This document shows positions 9,241-19,171 of a stretch of 64,000 bases of DNA, piece by piece. Origin of the DNA: Methylomarinum sp. Ch1-1 (GTDB taxonomy: Bacteria; Pseudomonadota; Gammaproteobacteria; Methylococcales; Methylomonadaceae); the NCBI RefSeq assembly GCF_030717995.2, contig NZ_CP157743.1, positions 2,506,501 to 2,570,500 on the forward strand, written 5' to 3'. How positions within the stretch are numbered: the first letter of the stretch is position 1; the number at the start of each line of letters is the position of its first letter. A program made the translations under genes and the position numbers. The notes under the pieces were generated by a model. It did not search any database and was not told the DNA's origin. It saw only the letters and a program-made list of their open reading frames with translations.

Positions 9241-9344
9241 AACGCGTCCCGAGAAATCACCCGAGAAATCAATGGTCTACTCCCTAAACCCTGAAAGATA
9301 CTGAATAGTTACCCCATTTTGTTTATTAAGGTTGATTTTAGCAA

Positions 9345-10148
9345 ATGCCCAGAATCGTATTAGGTATAGAATATGACGGCAGCCAGTTCCATGGCTGGCA
9401 ATGGCAGGACGGGAAGCGCAGCGTGCAGGGAGAGCTGCAGGCCGGCTTGAGCAAAGTCGCCGACCAACCGGTGACGGTGCTCTGCGCCGGGCGTACCGAC
9501 GCCGGCGTGCATGCCTTGGAGCAAGTGGTGCATTTCGACTGCGAAGCCGAACGCGATATGCGCGCCTGGGTGATGGGGGGCAACAGTCAATTGCCCGGTG
9601 ATGTCAGGATTCTCTGGGCCAAGCCGGCGATCGCCGATTTTCATGCCCGCTATAGCGCCATCGCCCGCTTTTATCGCTACGTCTTTTTCAATCGCCCGGT
9701 GAAGTCGGCGCTGGCGCGCAACCAGGTCACCTGGTGTTATGAGGCGCTGGATGCGGAAAAAATGCATCAGGCCGCTCAGGTTCTGATCGGCGAGCACGAC
9801 TTTTCTTCATTCCGGGCCCACGGCTGTCAGTCCAAGAGTCCTAGGCGCTTGATGTATTTCATCGATGTTTACCGCGATGGAGACCGGGTGATCATCGATC
9901 TATCGGCCAACGCCTTTGTTCATCACATGGTGAGAAATATTGCCGGCGTCTTGATGGATATCGGCCGGGGACGGCGATCGCCGGATTGGACCGAGCACTT
10001 GCTTAAGGTCAAGGATAGAGAGCAGGGTGGAGTGACTGCGTCGCCGCATGGCTTGTATCTGGGCGGCGTTTATTATCCGGAGCGCTATGGTCTGGTCTAT
10101 CATCCGATATTCAAGCGGTTGCCGAAAGACGCCAAGCGGTTCGATTAA
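9345..10148 (+). CDS. truA: tRNA pseudouridine(38-40) synthase TruA
   Basis: A 267-aa enzyme that converts uridines 38-40 in the tRNA anticodon stem to pseudouridine. The catalytic aspartate is D52 in CAGRTDAGVH, and the family motifs YDGSQFHGWQ and FVHHMVRNIAG are present. Length is normal. In many related genomes truA sits directly upstream of trpF; here the two are separated by a MITE and a DUF2231 gene. Confidence 0.95.
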   Translation: MPRIVLGIEYDGSQFHGWQWQDGKRSVQGELQAGLSKVADQPVTVLCAGRTDAGVHALEQVVHFDCEAERDMRAWVMGGNSQLPGDVRILWAKPAIADFHARYSAIARFYRYVFFNRPVKSALARNQVTWCYEALDAEKMHQAAQVLIGEHDFSSFRAHGCQSKSPRRLMYFIDVYRDGDRVIIDLSANAFVHHMVRNIAGVLMDIGRGRRSPDWTEHLLKVKDREQGGVTASPHGLYLGGVYYPERYGLVYHPIFKRLPKDAKRFD

Positions 10149-10186
10149 GGCCGGCGGGACGGGATGTGTCTCCCATTCCATAAAAT

Positions 10187-10420
10187 CAGCAATTCCCAAT
10201 TTGAGTATTTTGCGGGGTTTAGGGCATGAGGTGTGTCTGTCGAGGAGCGCCGTTCACCCAGCACCTAAATTATCCTGGAATGTAAAATATAGTCCAGTAG
10301 TCATGGAATTTAGGTGCTGGGTAAACCCATCCCTGGGGGCTTGACGGCAGCATCCTTGCTGCCGACATCCTCGCCAAACACACCCCATGCCCTTTTTGAA
10401 CGCCAAAGTGGGAATTGCTG
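10187..10420. repeat. 234-bp MITE with 9-bp target duplication
   Basis: The element has inverted ends CAGCAATTCCCA and TGGGAATTGCTG. It is flanked by direct repeats CCATAAAAT at 10178-10186 and 10421-10429, so insertion is evident. Beyond the ends, the inverted similarity includes the block GGGCATGAGGTGTGT versus ACACACCCCATGCCC. A nested 67-bp palindrome occupies 10256-10322. No coding capacity. Single ends of the same family occur at 11437-11448, 19009-19020 and 19098-19109. Confidence 0.8.
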
Positions 10421-10498
10421 CCATAAAATTTGCCGCTTTAGTCGGACATGGACTGGTGTTAATATTGGCGGCTGATTAAATTATAAAATTTACCAATC

Positions 10499-11134
10499 AT
10501 GTTTAATGTTAATAATTATCTTTCCTTTGCCATCCATGGTGGGCAAGGAGGGCATGGGGGAGGCGTTGCCGGCGCCGTTCAACAGTTGCTGGCGTTTCTG
10601 GAAACATTAACGACCCAGTCGCCGGGGGAGATTTTTAGCTCGATCATGCCCGGCATCGCGGCCATGGAAAATATACACCCGCTGTTGGTGCATTTTCCCA
10701 TCGCATTTTTGAGTGCTTTTATTCTGGTTGATTTTGCCGGCAGCCTTGCCGGTAAGGCAAGCTGGCGTCAGGCCGCGGGCTGGTTTCTTTATCTGGGCAC
10801 GTTGACCGCCGCCTTGACCGTCGCGGCCGGGTTGGCGGCCGCCGCATCGGTCTCTCATGGCGATAATGTTCATGCCATCATGGAGCGGCATCAGTATATG
10901 GGGATCTCCATCTTGCTGTTGGCTTCGTTGCTGTCGCTTTGGCGTTTGCTGAGTCGAGGGGTGATCCAAGGCGGGGCGAATGTGCTCTATTTGCTCCTGG
11001 TCGCCGTATTAGGGGGGCTGGTCGTGTTGACCGCCGATTTAGGCGGCCTGATGGTATACAAATACGGCGTCGCCGTGGAAACCAGCGAACCGTCGATGTT
11101 GGATTATTTTCAGCAGCATCAACACTCCCATTAA
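10499..11134 (+). CDS. DUF2231-family membrane protein
   Basis: A 211-aa protein with four hydrophobic segments (about 57-78, 91-115, 130-150, 160-182). The motif [18 protein letters not shown] is typical of DUF2231. The N-terminus is unusually glycine/histidine rich ([10 protein letters not shown]) and the C-terminus ends in histidines (QQHQHSH), which could bind metal; that is speculation. The biochemical function of the family is unknown to me. Confidence 0.8.
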   Translation: MFNVNNYLSFAIHGGQGGHGGGVAGAVQQLLAFLETLTTQSPGEIFSSIMPGIAAMENIHPLLVHFPIAFLSAFILVDFAGSLAGKASWRQAAGWFLYLGTLTAALTVAAGLAAAASVSHGDNVHAIMERHQYMGISILLLASLLSLWRLLSRGVIQGGANVLYLLLVAVLGGLVVLTADLGGLMVYKYGVAVETSEPSMLDYFQQHQHSH

Positions 11135-11244
11135 CTCATCTTTTACCGAGGCGACTTCTCGTCAATCTGCTGGTTTGAGGGGTAGGAAAGCGCAATTCAG
11201 GGTCTGGAGTCATGCGCTTCCCGGATTTCGCTACTTAAACATTG

Positions 11245-11281
11245 ATCCGGATATTTCACAAAGGGAATGAAATATCCGGAT
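11245..11281. repeat. perfect hairpin in the DUF2231-trpF gap
   Basis: The 385-bp gap 11135-11519 holds a perfect 14-bp inverted repeat (ATCCGGATATTTCA / TGAAATATCCGGAT) with a short loop. There is no T-run, so it is not a typical terminator. Further on (11380-11448) lies a partial, inverted copy of the CAGCAATTCCCA repeat family ending TGGGAATTGCTG. No gene is seen in the gap. Confidence 0.65.
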
Positions 11282-11519
11282 TAAATGCTGCCGCCATGAA
11301 CAAAAACCAGCTGGGCCTGTCTACTCATGAGTATCACCAACGCATGCTTGCATTTTTCATTCCCTTGTCAGTATCAAACTCGCCAAACTCACCCCATGCC
11401 CTAAACACAGCAAAAACGCTCAAACTGATGACATGGGAATTGCTGGGATAGATCTATTTCTTAAACCGAGCTTAGCTTAAATATGTTATCCTAGTGGGCT
11501 TGTTTTGTTGAGACATTTT

Positions 11520-12146
11520 ATGCGGACACGCGTTAAAATTTGCGGTTTTACTCGGGTCGAAGACGCCGTTTATGCATCGAAGTTAGGGGTGGATGCAATC
11601 GGGCTAGTGTTTTATCCCCCCAGTCCTCGTCATGTCAGCCTGACGACGGCGACCGAAATCGTACGGGCTCTGCCGGCTTTCGTGTCAGTGGTGGCCTTGT
11701 TCGTCGACGCCAGCGAAAAGCAGATCAGGCGGGTCTTGGCGAATTTACCGGTGGAGTGTCTGCAGTTTCACGGCGACGAAAGTCCGGAACAATGCCGAAT
11801 TTATGGTAAACCCTATATGAAGGCGGTGCGTATGCAACAGGGTATCGATGTGGCGGCAATTGCGGATCGCTATCATGACGCCTCCGCATTATTGTTGGAT
11901 GCTTACCATCCTGGAATCAAGGGGGGGAGCGGCAGCAATTTCGATTGGGGGTTGATCCCTAAAGATTGCGCCTTGCCGATCGTGCTGGCGGGCGGCTTGG
12001 CGCCGGAAAATGCCGGGCAAGCGGTGCGCGTGGTCAAACCTTATGCGCTGGATGTGAGCAGCGGCGTGGAAACCGATAAAGGCATTAAGGACGCGGCGAA
12101 AATGGCTGCATTCATACAAAAAACCAATGAAGCGATAGAAGAATAA
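11520..12146 (+). CDS. trpF: phosphoribosylanthranilate isomerase
   Basis: Catalyses the Amadori rearrangement of PRA to CdRP in tryptophan synthesis. From ATG 11520 the protein is 208 aa and begins [16 protein letters not shown], the canonical TrpF start; an in-frame codon at 11505 adds five unconserved residues. The catalytic Cys (KICG) and Asp (LFVDA) and the phosphate-binding GGSGSNFDW and [11 protein letters not shown] motifs are present. trpB follows after 2 bp. Confidence 0.95.
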   Translation: MRTRVKICGFTRVEDAVYASKLGVDAIGLVFYPPSPRHVSLTTATEIVRALPAFVSVVALFVDASEKQIRRVLANLPVECLQFHGDESPEQCRIYGKPYMKAVRMQQGIDVAAIADRYHDASALLLDAYHPGIKGGSGSNFDWGLIPKDCALPIVLAGGLAPENAGQAVRVVKPYALDVSSGVETDKGIKDAAKMAAFIQKTNEAIEE

Positions 12147-12148
12147 CC

Positions 12149-13351
12149 ATGACTGATAAATACAATATGCCGGATGAAAAAGGGCACTTTGGCCCTTATG
12201 GCGGTATTTTTGTGGCGGAAACATTAATGCCGGCCATAACCGAGTTGAATGAGGCTTATCAGAAGTATCTGAAAGACCCTGAATTCATAGCCGAGCTGGA
12301 TGCCGATTTGAAGCATTATGTGGGGCGGCCGTCGCCGCTTTACCATGCCGAACGCTGGAGCAGGGAACTTGGCGGCGCGCAAATTTATTTAAAACGTGAA
12401 GACCTCAATCACACCGGCGCCCATAAGGTCAACAATACCGTCGGTCAGGCCCTATTGGCCAAACGTATGGGCAAAACCCGCATTATCGCCGAAACCGGCG
12501 CCGGACAACACGGCGTCGCCACCGCGACGGTCGCCGCTCGATTGGGGCTGGAATGCGTCATCTATATGGGGGCCGTCGATGTTGAGCGGCAAGCGCTTAA
12601 TGTTTATCGGATGAAGCTGCTAGGCGCCACCGTGGTGCCGGTGGAATCCGGGTCCAGAACGTTGAAAGACGCCTTGAATGAAGCGTTGCGCGACTGGGTA
12701 ACCAATATCGACAATACTTTTTATATTATCGGCACCGTCGCCGGTCCTCATCCTTATCCTGCCATGGTCAGGGACTTTCAGGCGATCATCGGGCGCGAAG
12801 CGAAGGAACAATGCCTGGAAATGACCGGCAAGCTGCCCGATGCCTTGGTGGCTTGCGTCGGCGGCGGCTCCAACGCGATCGGCTTGTTTTATCCTTTTAT
12901 CGACGATGCGTCGGTTAAAATGTACGGTGTCGAAGCGGCCGGCGACGGCATAGCAACCGGACGTCATTCGGCGCCATTATGCGCCGGCAGGTCGGGCGTC
13001 TTGCATGGCAACCGGACCTATTTAATGGCCGATGACGACGGTGAAATCATCGAAACCCATTCCATTTCGGCGGGTCTGGACTATCCGGGCGTCGGTCCCG
13101 AGCATGCCTGGCTGAAAGACAGCGGCAGGGCGGAATATGTCAACATCACAGACGATGAAGCCTTGCAGGGCTTTCATGCCTTGACCCGCATGGAAGGTAT
13201 TATTCCGGCGCTGGAATCCAGCCATGCGATGGCCTATGCGATGAAACTGGCGCCGACGATGAGCAAGGAACAAATCATGATAGTCAATCTATCGGGACGG
13301 GGCGATAAAGATATGCATACCATTGCGCAACGGGAGGGAATTAACGTATGA
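12149..13351 (+). CDS. trpB: tryptophan synthase beta subunit
   Basis: PLP enzyme that condenses indole with serine to tryptophan, as a complex with TrpA. The 400-aa protein shows the PLP lysine in [11 protein letters not shown], the ETGAGQHG motif and the PLP phosphate loop [10 protein letters not shown]. Length is standard. Its stop overlaps the trpA start by four bases, consistent with translational coupling. Confidence 0.97.
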   Translation: MTDKYNMPDEKGHFGPYGGIFVAETLMPAITELNEAYQKYLKDPEFIAELDADLKHYVGRPSPLYHAERWSRELGGAQIYLKREDLNHTGAHKVNNTVGQALLAKRMGKTRIIAETGAGQHGVATATVAARLGLECVIYMGAVDVERQALNVYRMKLLGATVVPVESGSRTLKDALNEALRDWVTNIDNTFYIIGTVAGPHPYPAMVRDFQAIIGREAKEQCLEMTGKLPDALVACVGGGSNAIGLFYPFIDDASVKMYGVEAAGDGIATGRHSAPLCAGRSGVLHGNRTYLMADDDGEIIETHSISAGLDYPGVGPEHAWLKDSGRAEYVNITDDEALQGFHALTRMEGIIPALESSHAMAYAMKLAPTMSKEQIMIVNLSGRGDKDMHTIAQREGINV

Positions 13352-14157
13352 GTCGCTTAAAGAACCGTTTTGAACAACTCAAACAGGATGGACGTAAGGC
13401 TCTGATCCCTTTTATCACCGCCGGCGATCCTAATCCCGAATTTACCGTGCCGATGCTGCATGCGATGGTGGAGGCCGGCGCCGATGTCATTGAAGTGGGC
13501 GTGCCGTTTTCCGATCCGATGGCCGATGGTCCGGTGATACAACGGGCCAGCGAAAGGGCATTGGCCCACCATGTCGGCTTAAGAAGAGTTTTGAGCCTGG
13601 TGGCTGAGTTCAGGAAAACTGATCAGCAAACGCCGTTGGTGTTGATGGGCTATCTGAACCCGATTGAAATAATGGGTTATGAACAGTTTGCCGACGCGGT
13701 GCAAAACGCCGGCGTCGACGGCGTTTTAACGGTGGACTTGCCGCCGGAAGAGGCGCATGATTGCGTCGCCTTATTGCGGCAGCGGGAAATCGACCAGATC
13801 TTTCTGTTGGCGCCCAATAGTACGGCCGAACGGGTGCAGAAGATGGATGAGGTCGGCAGCGGCTACATCTATTATGTATCTTTGAAAGGCGTCACCGGCG
13901 CCGGTCATCTGGACACGGCCGATGTCGCCCAGAAGCTGACGATGATCAAGCAGAACACCCGGTTGCCGATCGGCGTCGGCTTTGGCGTCAAGGATGCGAA
14001 GACGGCGAAAACCGTGTCCGCGATCGCCGATGGCGTCGTGGTCGGCAGCGCCCTGATTTCCATGATTGAAGCCAGTCTGGATGATCCCGAACAGGCAAAA
14101 AAAGATATTATAGAACTATTAAAGTCCATGCGTCATGCCATGGACAGTGAAGACTAA
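13348..14157 (+). CDS. trpA: tryptophan synthase alpha subunit
   Basis: Cleaves indole-3-glycerol phosphate to indole, which is channelled to TrpB. The 269-aa TIM barrel has the catalytic Glu in [16 protein letters not shown] and Asp in [11 protein letters not shown], plus the phosphate-binding [10 protein letters not shown] region. It sits in the trpFBA-accD order common in gammaproteobacteria. Confidence 0.97.
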   Translation: MSRLKNRFEQLKQDGRKALIPFITAGDPNPEFTVPMLHAMVEAGADVIEVGVPFSDPMADGPVIQRASERALAHHVGLRRVLSLVAEFRKTDQQTPLVLMGYLNPIEIMGYEQFADAVQNAGVDGVLTVDLPPEEAHDCVALLRQREIDQIFLLAPNSTAERVQKMDEVGSGYIYYVSLKGVTGAGHLDTADVAQKLTMIKQNTRLPIGVGFGVKDAKTAKTVSAIADGVVVGSALISMIEASLDDPEQAKKDIIELLKSMRHAMDSED

Positions 14158-14173
14158 ATCGGAGCAAACATCG

Positions 14174-15121
14174 ATGAGTTGGTTTGAAAAATTAGTCCCT
14201 TCCACGATCAGAACAGAAGCGTCGAATAAAAGGGCCTCGGTTCCGGAAGGTTTGTGGAACAAGTGCCCCAGTTGCGACGCCATCCTTTACAATGCCGAAC
14301 TGGAAAAGAATTTTAATGTGTGTCCGAAATGTGAATACCACATGCGCATTTCCGCCCGGAAGCGTTTGCATATGTTTCTGGACGAAGAAGGTTGGGAAGA
14401 AATCGGCGCCGGCTTGAAGCCTAGCGATCCGCTAAGATTCAAGGACAGCAAGAAATACAAGGATCGCCTGTCCCAGGCGCAGAAGAAAAGCAACGAAAAT
14501 GATGCGCTGGTGGTCATGAAAGGGACGTTGAAAGGTCGGGGCATCGTCGCCGCCGCCTTCGATTTCGGCTTCATGGGCGGATCGATGGGATCCGTGGTCG
14601 GCGAACGTTTTGTCCGCGGCGTCAATGAAAGCCTGAGATTGGGCGTACCCTTCATCGTCTTCACCGCCAGCGGCGGCGCCAGAATGCAGGAATCGTTGTT
14701 TTCCTTGTTTCAAATGACTAAGACCAGCGCCGCGTTAACCAGGCTGGCCGAAGCGGGCATCCCCTATATTTCTTTCATGACCGACCCGACTATGGGCGGC
14801 GTCTCCGCCAGTCTGGCGATGTTGGGCGACATCAACGTCGCCGAACCGAATGCCTTGATCGGTTTTGCCGGCCCTCGCGTCATCGAACAGACGGTCAGAG
14901 AGAAATTACCGGAAGGCTTCCAGCGCAGCGAATTTCTTCAGGAACATGGCGCGATCGACATGATTATCGATCGTCGCGAAATGCGCGATCGAATCGCCAG
15001 CATTCTGTCGATTCTTTACCGACCCGAGTTTTCGGATGCGCAAGCAAGCGCCGACGAGGAACAGCAGTCGGAAGTCGTCGTTGAAGTCGCCGATACGGAC
15101 ACTTCCGATCACCAGGAATAG
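14174..15121 (+). CDS. accD: acetyl-CoA carboxylase carboxyltransferase beta subunit
   Basis: Half of the carboxyltransferase that makes malonyl-CoA for fatty-acid synthesis. ATG 14174 is chosen because GGAG sits upstream at good spacing and the protein then starts [10 protein letters not shown], as in the family. The frame is open from 14135 inside trpA. A four-cysteine zinc finger (CPSC...CPKC) near residues 30-55 and the [11 protein letters not shown] and [10 protein letters not shown] motifs are clear. The acidic C-terminal tail (residues about 290-315) is lineage-variable. Confidence 0.95.
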   Translation: MSWFEKLVPSTIRTEASNKRASVPEGLWNKCPSCDAILYNAELEKNFNVCPKCEYHMRISARKRLHMFLDEEGWEEIGAGLKPSDPLRFKDSKKYKDRLSQAQKKSNENDALVVMKGTLKGRGIVAAAFDFGFMGGSMGSVVGERFVRGVNESLRLGVPFIVFTASGGARMQESLFSLFQMTKTSAALTRLAEAGIPYISFMTDPTMGGVSASLAMLGDINVAEPNALIGFAGPRVIEQTVREKLPEGFQRSEFLQEHGAIDMIIDRREMRDRIASILSILYRPEFSDAQASADEEQQSEVVVEVADTDTSDHQE

Positions 15122-15135
15122 GCCGGTCTTCATAC

Positions 15136-16398
15136 ATGGCGCGTTTTGATTCGCTGCAGGGATGGTTGAGGTGGCAGGAAGGCCTTCATCCCCGGGTCAT
15201 CGACATGGGCTTGGATAGAGCCGCCGGTGTTTATCAACAGCTCAATCCGGACAACGTTAAGCCGCCGACCATCACCGTTGCCGGCACGAATGGCAAGGGC
15301 TCCTGCATCGCCTTTCTGGAAGCCATCTATCGGGCGCAAGGCTATAAGGTGGGGGCCTATACCTCTCCGCATATCCTAAAATATAACGAACGCATCAAAA
15401 TCGATGGCCAGCCGGTTGCCGATGACTTGATTTGTTCCGCATTTGAACGCATCGATGCGGCGCGAGGCGAGGCCACGCTCAGTTATTTTGAATTCGGAAC
15501 CTTGGCGGCGCTGGATTTGTTTTGGCGCTCCAAGGTCGATGTTCAGCTGCTGGAAGTGGGCCTGGGCGGACGTCTCGATGCGGTTAATATCATCGATGCC
15601 GACGCCGCCATCGTCACCAGCATCTGCATCGATCATGTCGACTGGCTGGGCGAAACCCGGGAAGCGATCGGTCAGGAAAAAGCCGGTATTTTCCGCAGTG
15701 GCGTGCCGGCCGTCATCGGCGATACCGATCCGCCTCAATCATTGCTTGCGGTGGCGCGGCAAAAGCACACGCCGTTGCTGCGCATAGGCGACGATTTCGG
15801 TTATCGGAAGACAGACGGCGGCTGGGAATGGCGTTACGCCGATCGTTTGCTGACTCAATTACCGTTGCCGGCGCTGCAGGGAGAGCATCAATTTCGTAAC
15901 GCTGCTTCGGTGCTGACCGCAATCAGCACTTTGGCGGAGAGGTTGCCGGTCAGTGAACAAGCGATGCGTCAAGGGCTGACCGAGGTCAAATTGAGCGGTC
16001 GCTTTCAGCTGATCGACAGCGATATACCGGTGCTGCTCGATGTCGGCCACAATCCGCAAGCCGTCAGAACCTTGTTGGAATATCTGCAACAACACTACGC
16101 CGGAGTTAAAATTCATGCGGTTTTCGCGATGATGCAGGATAAGGACATTAGCGGCGTAATCAAGATCATCAGTCCCGTCATCAGCGCTTGGTATCTGGCG
16201 CCCTTGTCCAACCCCCGTGCGGCCAGCGAAGCCATGGTCAAGCAATGCTTTAATGACAATCAGGTCGATCATGTGACGGGAGGGTTCGCCAACTTTAGCG
16301 AGGCATTTAGCGCCGCGCAACAACAGGCGAAACAAGATGAGCTAATCTTAGTATTCGGTTCCTTTTTTCTGGTGTCCGAATATTTAGCAAGCTGTTAA
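15136..16398 (+). CDS. folC: dihydrofolate synthase / folylpolyglutamate synthase
   Basis: Mur-ligase-family enzyme that adds glutamate to dihydropteroate or folates using ATP. The 420-aa protein has the P-loop TVAGTNGKGS, the folate-site YTSPHILKYNER and the Mur-ligase motif HNPQAVRTL in the C-terminal domain. It lies 14 bp after accD, and the accD-folC-dedD-cvpA-purF order matches other gammaproteobacteria. Confidence 0.95.
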   Translation: MARFDSLQGWLRWQEGLHPRVIDMGLDRAAGVYQQLNPDNVKPPTITVAGTNGKGSCIAFLEAIYRAQGYKVGAYTSPHILKYNERIKIDGQPVADDLICSAFERIDAARGEATLSYFEFGTLAALDLFWRSKVDVQLLEVGLGGRLDAVNIIDADAAIVTSICIDHVDWLGETREAIGQEKAGIFRSGVPAVIGDTDPPQSLLAVARQKHTPLLRIGDDFGYRKTDGGWEWRYADRLLTQLPLPALQGEHQFRNAASVLTAISTLAERLPVSEQAMRQGLTEVKLSGRFQLIDSDIPVLLDVGHNPQAVRTLLEYLQQHYAGVKIHAVFAMMQDKDISGVIKIISPVISAWYLAPLSNPRAASEAMVKQCFNDNQVDHVTGGFANFSEAFSAAQQQAKQDELILVFGSFFLVSEYLASC

Positions 16399-16410
16399 GT
16401 GAGGTGAAAA

Positions 16411-16908
16411 ATGGATCAGGAATTAAAACAACGTTTGGTCGGCGCCGTCGTGATTACGGCCTTGGCCGCAATTTTCATACCGATGCTGTTTGACGATCCG
16501 GTCGATGAAACGGGAAAGAAAATTAACGAATTGAAAATTCCTGAATTGCCGGAGCGGTTGCAAAGCAGCCAAGCCGTCCGCGTTCCGCAAAACAGCGACG
16601 ATGTGATCGAGCTGCCGCTTAAGCGTCCCATGAAAACGGTGACCGCGGCTTCCGACCAAGCATCTGCATTGCATCGCTGGTATTTGCAAGTGGGGCTGTT
16701 CAGCCAACAAGAAAATGCGCTGAGCCTGCGCGACCAGTTGAGGCGACAAGGTTATGCCGCATCGGTCAGCAAGGTGAAAGGCGATCAGGGCGAGATGTAC
16801 AAGGTCAAGGTCGGTCCGGAAATGAATAGAGATCGGGCGGAAGCGATCAAAGTTAAATTGAAGCAACAAAATGACCTGAATAGCTTTGTCATCCAGGACG
16901 AAGACTGA
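16411..16908 (+). CDS. dedD: SPOR-domain protein (DedD-like)
   Basis: A 165-aa inner-membrane protein with a single N-terminal membrane segment (VVITALAAIFIPMLF), a short proline/charge-rich linker and a C-terminal SPOR domain (about 88-163, beginning YLQVGLFSQQENAL). SPOR domains bind denuded septal peptidoglycan, and DedD assists cell division. A good ribosome-binding site (GAGGTGA) precedes the ATG. The gene is embedded between folC and cvpA as expected. Confidence 0.92.
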   Translation: MDQELKQRLVGAVVITALAAIFIPMLFDDPVDETGKKINELKIPELPERLQSSQAVRVPQNSDDVIELPLKRPMKTVTAASDQASALHRWYLQVGLFSQQENALSLRDQLRRQGYAASVSKVKGDQGEMYKVKVGPEMNRDRAEAIKVKLKQQNDLNSFVIQDED

Positions 16909-16916
16909 GGTGCGCC

Positions 16917-17408
16917 ATGATCTGGATTGATTACGCCATACTGGCCCTGGTTGTTATCTCGTCGGTGATCGGCTTGTTTCGCGGCTTTATCAAGGAAGCG
17001 TTTTCTTTGTTGTTATGGATGGCGGCGATTTGGGTAGGGCTCAATTTCAGCCGGGAATTCGCCGTCTTTCTGGAAGGGCTGATCAGCTATCCTTCCGCCC
17101 GTATTGCCGTGGCATTTGCCGTCTTGTTTTTTATGACGCTGATCTTGGGTAGTTTAATCAGTTATCTATTGGGTGAATTAATAGAAAAAACCGGGCTGAC
17201 TGGCTCGGATCGTTTTGCAGGGATGATATTCGGTGTGGTCAGAGGCATGGTTGTCGTTGCGCTGGTGATCATGCTGGCGGGGTTGACGCCATTACCGGAA
17301 GATTCGTGGTGGAAGGAATCGAGTTTGATCCCGCCCTTTCAAACTCTGGCCGTCTGGTTGCGAGATCATGTCCCGTCAGGCATGGCGGCTTATATAAATT
17401 ATCGTTAA
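16917..17408 (+). CDS. cvpA: CvpA family membrane protein
   Basis: A 163-aa protein with four predicted membrane segments. The N-terminal signature WIDYAILALVVISSVIGLFRGFIKEA is typical of CvpA. In E. coli it is needed for colicin V production and lies upstream of purF, as here. Its molecular activity is unknown. Confidence 0.92.
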   Translation: MIWIDYAILALVVISSVIGLFRGFIKEAFSLLLWMAAIWVGLNFSREFAVFLEGLISYPSARIAVAFAVLFFMTLILGSLISYLLGELIEKTGLTGSDRFAGMIFGVVRGMVVVALVIMLAGLTPLPEDSWWKESSLIPPFQTLAVWLRDHVPSGMAAYINYR

Positions 17409-17427
17409 TATCTTTTAGGTTTGTTTT

Positions 17428-18936
17428 ATGTGTGGTATCGCCGCGATTGTTTCTCATCAAAATGTTAACCAGGACTTGTACGACGCCCTGACCGTGTTGC
17501 AGCATCGGGGGCAGGATGCTGCCGGTATTATGACTTGCGAAGGGAGTCGTTTTTGTTTGCGTAAGGACAATGGATTGACCCGCGATGTTTTTTCCACCAG
17601 CCAAATGATGAAGTTGCGTGGCAATATGGGCATCGCCCATGTCAGATATCCGACTGCGGGATGCACCAGTTCCGCCGAGGCTCAGCCTTTTTACGTCAAC
17701 TCGCCGTTCGGATTGGCGTTGGCGCACAACGGCAATTTGACCAATACCGAGCAGCTGAAAAAAGAGCTGTATGTCGAGGATCAACGTCATATCAATACCG
17801 ACTCGGATTCCGAGATTTTATTGAATGTTTTTGCCCACGAATTACAGGAATTGCGCAAACTGCGGATTACCCCCGATGACGTGTTCGCCGCGGTGTCGCA
17901 GGTGCATAAACGTTGCCGTGGCGCTTACGCCGTCGTCATCATGATTGCCGGATTCGGCATTCTGGCGTTTAGAGACCCTAACGGCATTCGTCCGGTGGTG
18001 TTTGGCGAACGTAAAACCGAAGGCGGCACCGATTTGATGATTGCCTCGGAAAGCGTCGCCCTCGACGTGTTGGATTTCGAGATGATACGCGATATCGAAC
18101 CGGGCGAGGCGATTTTTATCGAAGCGAACGGCAAGTTGCACAGCAAACAATGTGCCGTGCAGGTAGACCATTGCCCCTGTATTTTCGAATATGTTTACTT
18201 TGCCCGTCCCGACTCGATCATCGACGACATTTCCGTCTATAAAGCCCGTCTCAGGATGGGGGATAAGCTGGCGGCAAAAATCATGCGGGAGTGGCCCGAT
18301 CACGACATCGACGTGGTGATTCCGATTCCGGATACCAGCCGGACATCGGCCTTGCAGATGGCTAACAAGCTCGGGGTTAAATTCCGCGAGGGATTCATCA
18401 AAAACCGTTATATCGGCCGCACCTTCATCATGCCCGGGCAGCAGATGCGGAAAAAATCGGTGAGACAGAAACTCAATGCGATCGGGCTGGAATTTGAGGG
18501 CAAAAATGTATTGCTGGTCGACGATTCCATCGTCAGGGGCACGACCTCGGAACAAATTATCCAGATGGCCAGGGATGCCGGCGCCAAGAAGGTCTATCTC
18601 GCGTCCGCGGCGCCACCGGTGCGCTATCCGAATGTCTACGGCATCGATATGCCGGCGGCGCATGAATTGATCGCGCATAATCGCAGCGAAGAAGAAATCT
18701 GCGCGGCGATAGGCGCCGATAAGTTGATCTATCAGGATCTCGACGATCTAGTCGCCGCGGTCAGGAGAGGGAATAAGGATATCAAACATTTCGATACCTC
18801 CTGTTTCAGTCAACAATATGTGACCGGCGACATCGATGACGCCTATTTGCAGCGGATCGAGGAGTTGCGCAATGACGATGCCCAAACCAAACGCAGCACC
18901 GAAAATTTAATTGTCGAAATGCAGAATTCGGCTTGA
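17428..18936 (+). CDS. purF: amidophosphoribosyltransferase
   Basis: First committed enzyme of purine synthesis: PRPP plus glutamine give phosphoribosylamine. The 502-aa protein starts MCGIAAIV, exposing Cys as the N-terminal nucleophile of the glutaminase domain (about 1-230). The phosphoribosyltransferase domain carries the PRPP motif [14 protein letters not shown]. Length and order after cvpA are normal. Confidence 0.97.
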   Translation: MCGIAAIVSHQNVNQDLYDALTVLQHRGQDAAGIMTCEGSRFCLRKDNGLTRDVFSTSQMMKLRGNMGIAHVRYPTAGCTSSAEAQPFYVNSPFGLALAHNGNLTNTEQLKKELYVEDQRHINTDSDSEILLNVFAHELQELRKLRITPDDVFAAVSQVHKRCRGAYAVVIMIAGFGILAFRDPNGIRPVVFGERKTEGGTDLMIASESVALDVLDFEMIRDIEPGEAIFIEANGKLHSKQCAVQVDHCPCIFEYVYFARPDSIIDDISVYKARLRMGDKLAAKIMREWPDHDIDVVIPIPDTSRTSALQMANKLGVKFREGFIKNRYIGRTFIMPGQQMRKKSVRQKLNAIGLEFEGKNVLLVDDSIVRGTTSEQIIQMARDAGAKKVYLASAAPPVRYPNVYGIDMPAAHELIAHNRSEEEICAAIGADKLIYQDLDDLVAAVRRGNKDIKHFDTSCFSQQYVTGDIDDAYLQRIEELRNDDAQTKRSTENLIVEMQNSA

Positions 18937-19008
18937 TACGTACGCTGCCGGATGCGTAAACTCCAGCAGCACCTTTTGTGCTTAATGCCGCTAAAATGCT
19001 CAAACTGA

Positions 19009-19125
19009 TGGGAATTGCTGACATCGATACTTAGATTGTAACGACTCACCCCCATTCGTAGGGTGGATGCGCCCTTCAGGCTTATCCACCCTACATGCTG
19101 GGAATTGCTGACATCGATACTCAGA
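19009..19125. repeat. repeat ends and hairpin in the purF-metZ gap
   Basis: The gap 18937-19171 has no gene. The string GGGAATTGCTGACATCGATACT occurs twice (first copy about 19010, second about 19099, one base differing just after). Between the copies is a hairpin at 19058-19094 with arms GTAGGGTGGAT and ATCCACCCTAC. It looks like a short repeat insertion next to ends of the CAGCAATTCCCA MITE family. Confidence 0.6.
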
Positions 19126-19171
19126 TTTATGCAAGGCTTAATTGCCGACAACACACTAACGATTGGATGAC

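Larger units (their letters stand above)
8211..9312. repeat. repeat-filled intergenic block bounded by MITE-type inverted ends
   Basis: This 1.1-kb block has no credible gene. Its left edge (GTAATTATTCAGCG, 8211) and right edge (CTGAATAGTTAC, ending 9312) are inverted ends of the same MITE family as 726-786 and 28869-29024. No target duplication flanks the pair, so they may come from two separate or rearranged copies. Inside are two tandem units of the 230-bp repeat, a hairpin around 9034-9055 (GGGCGGGTTAAATAACCCGC) and the repeat at 9103-9240. Confidence 0.6.
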
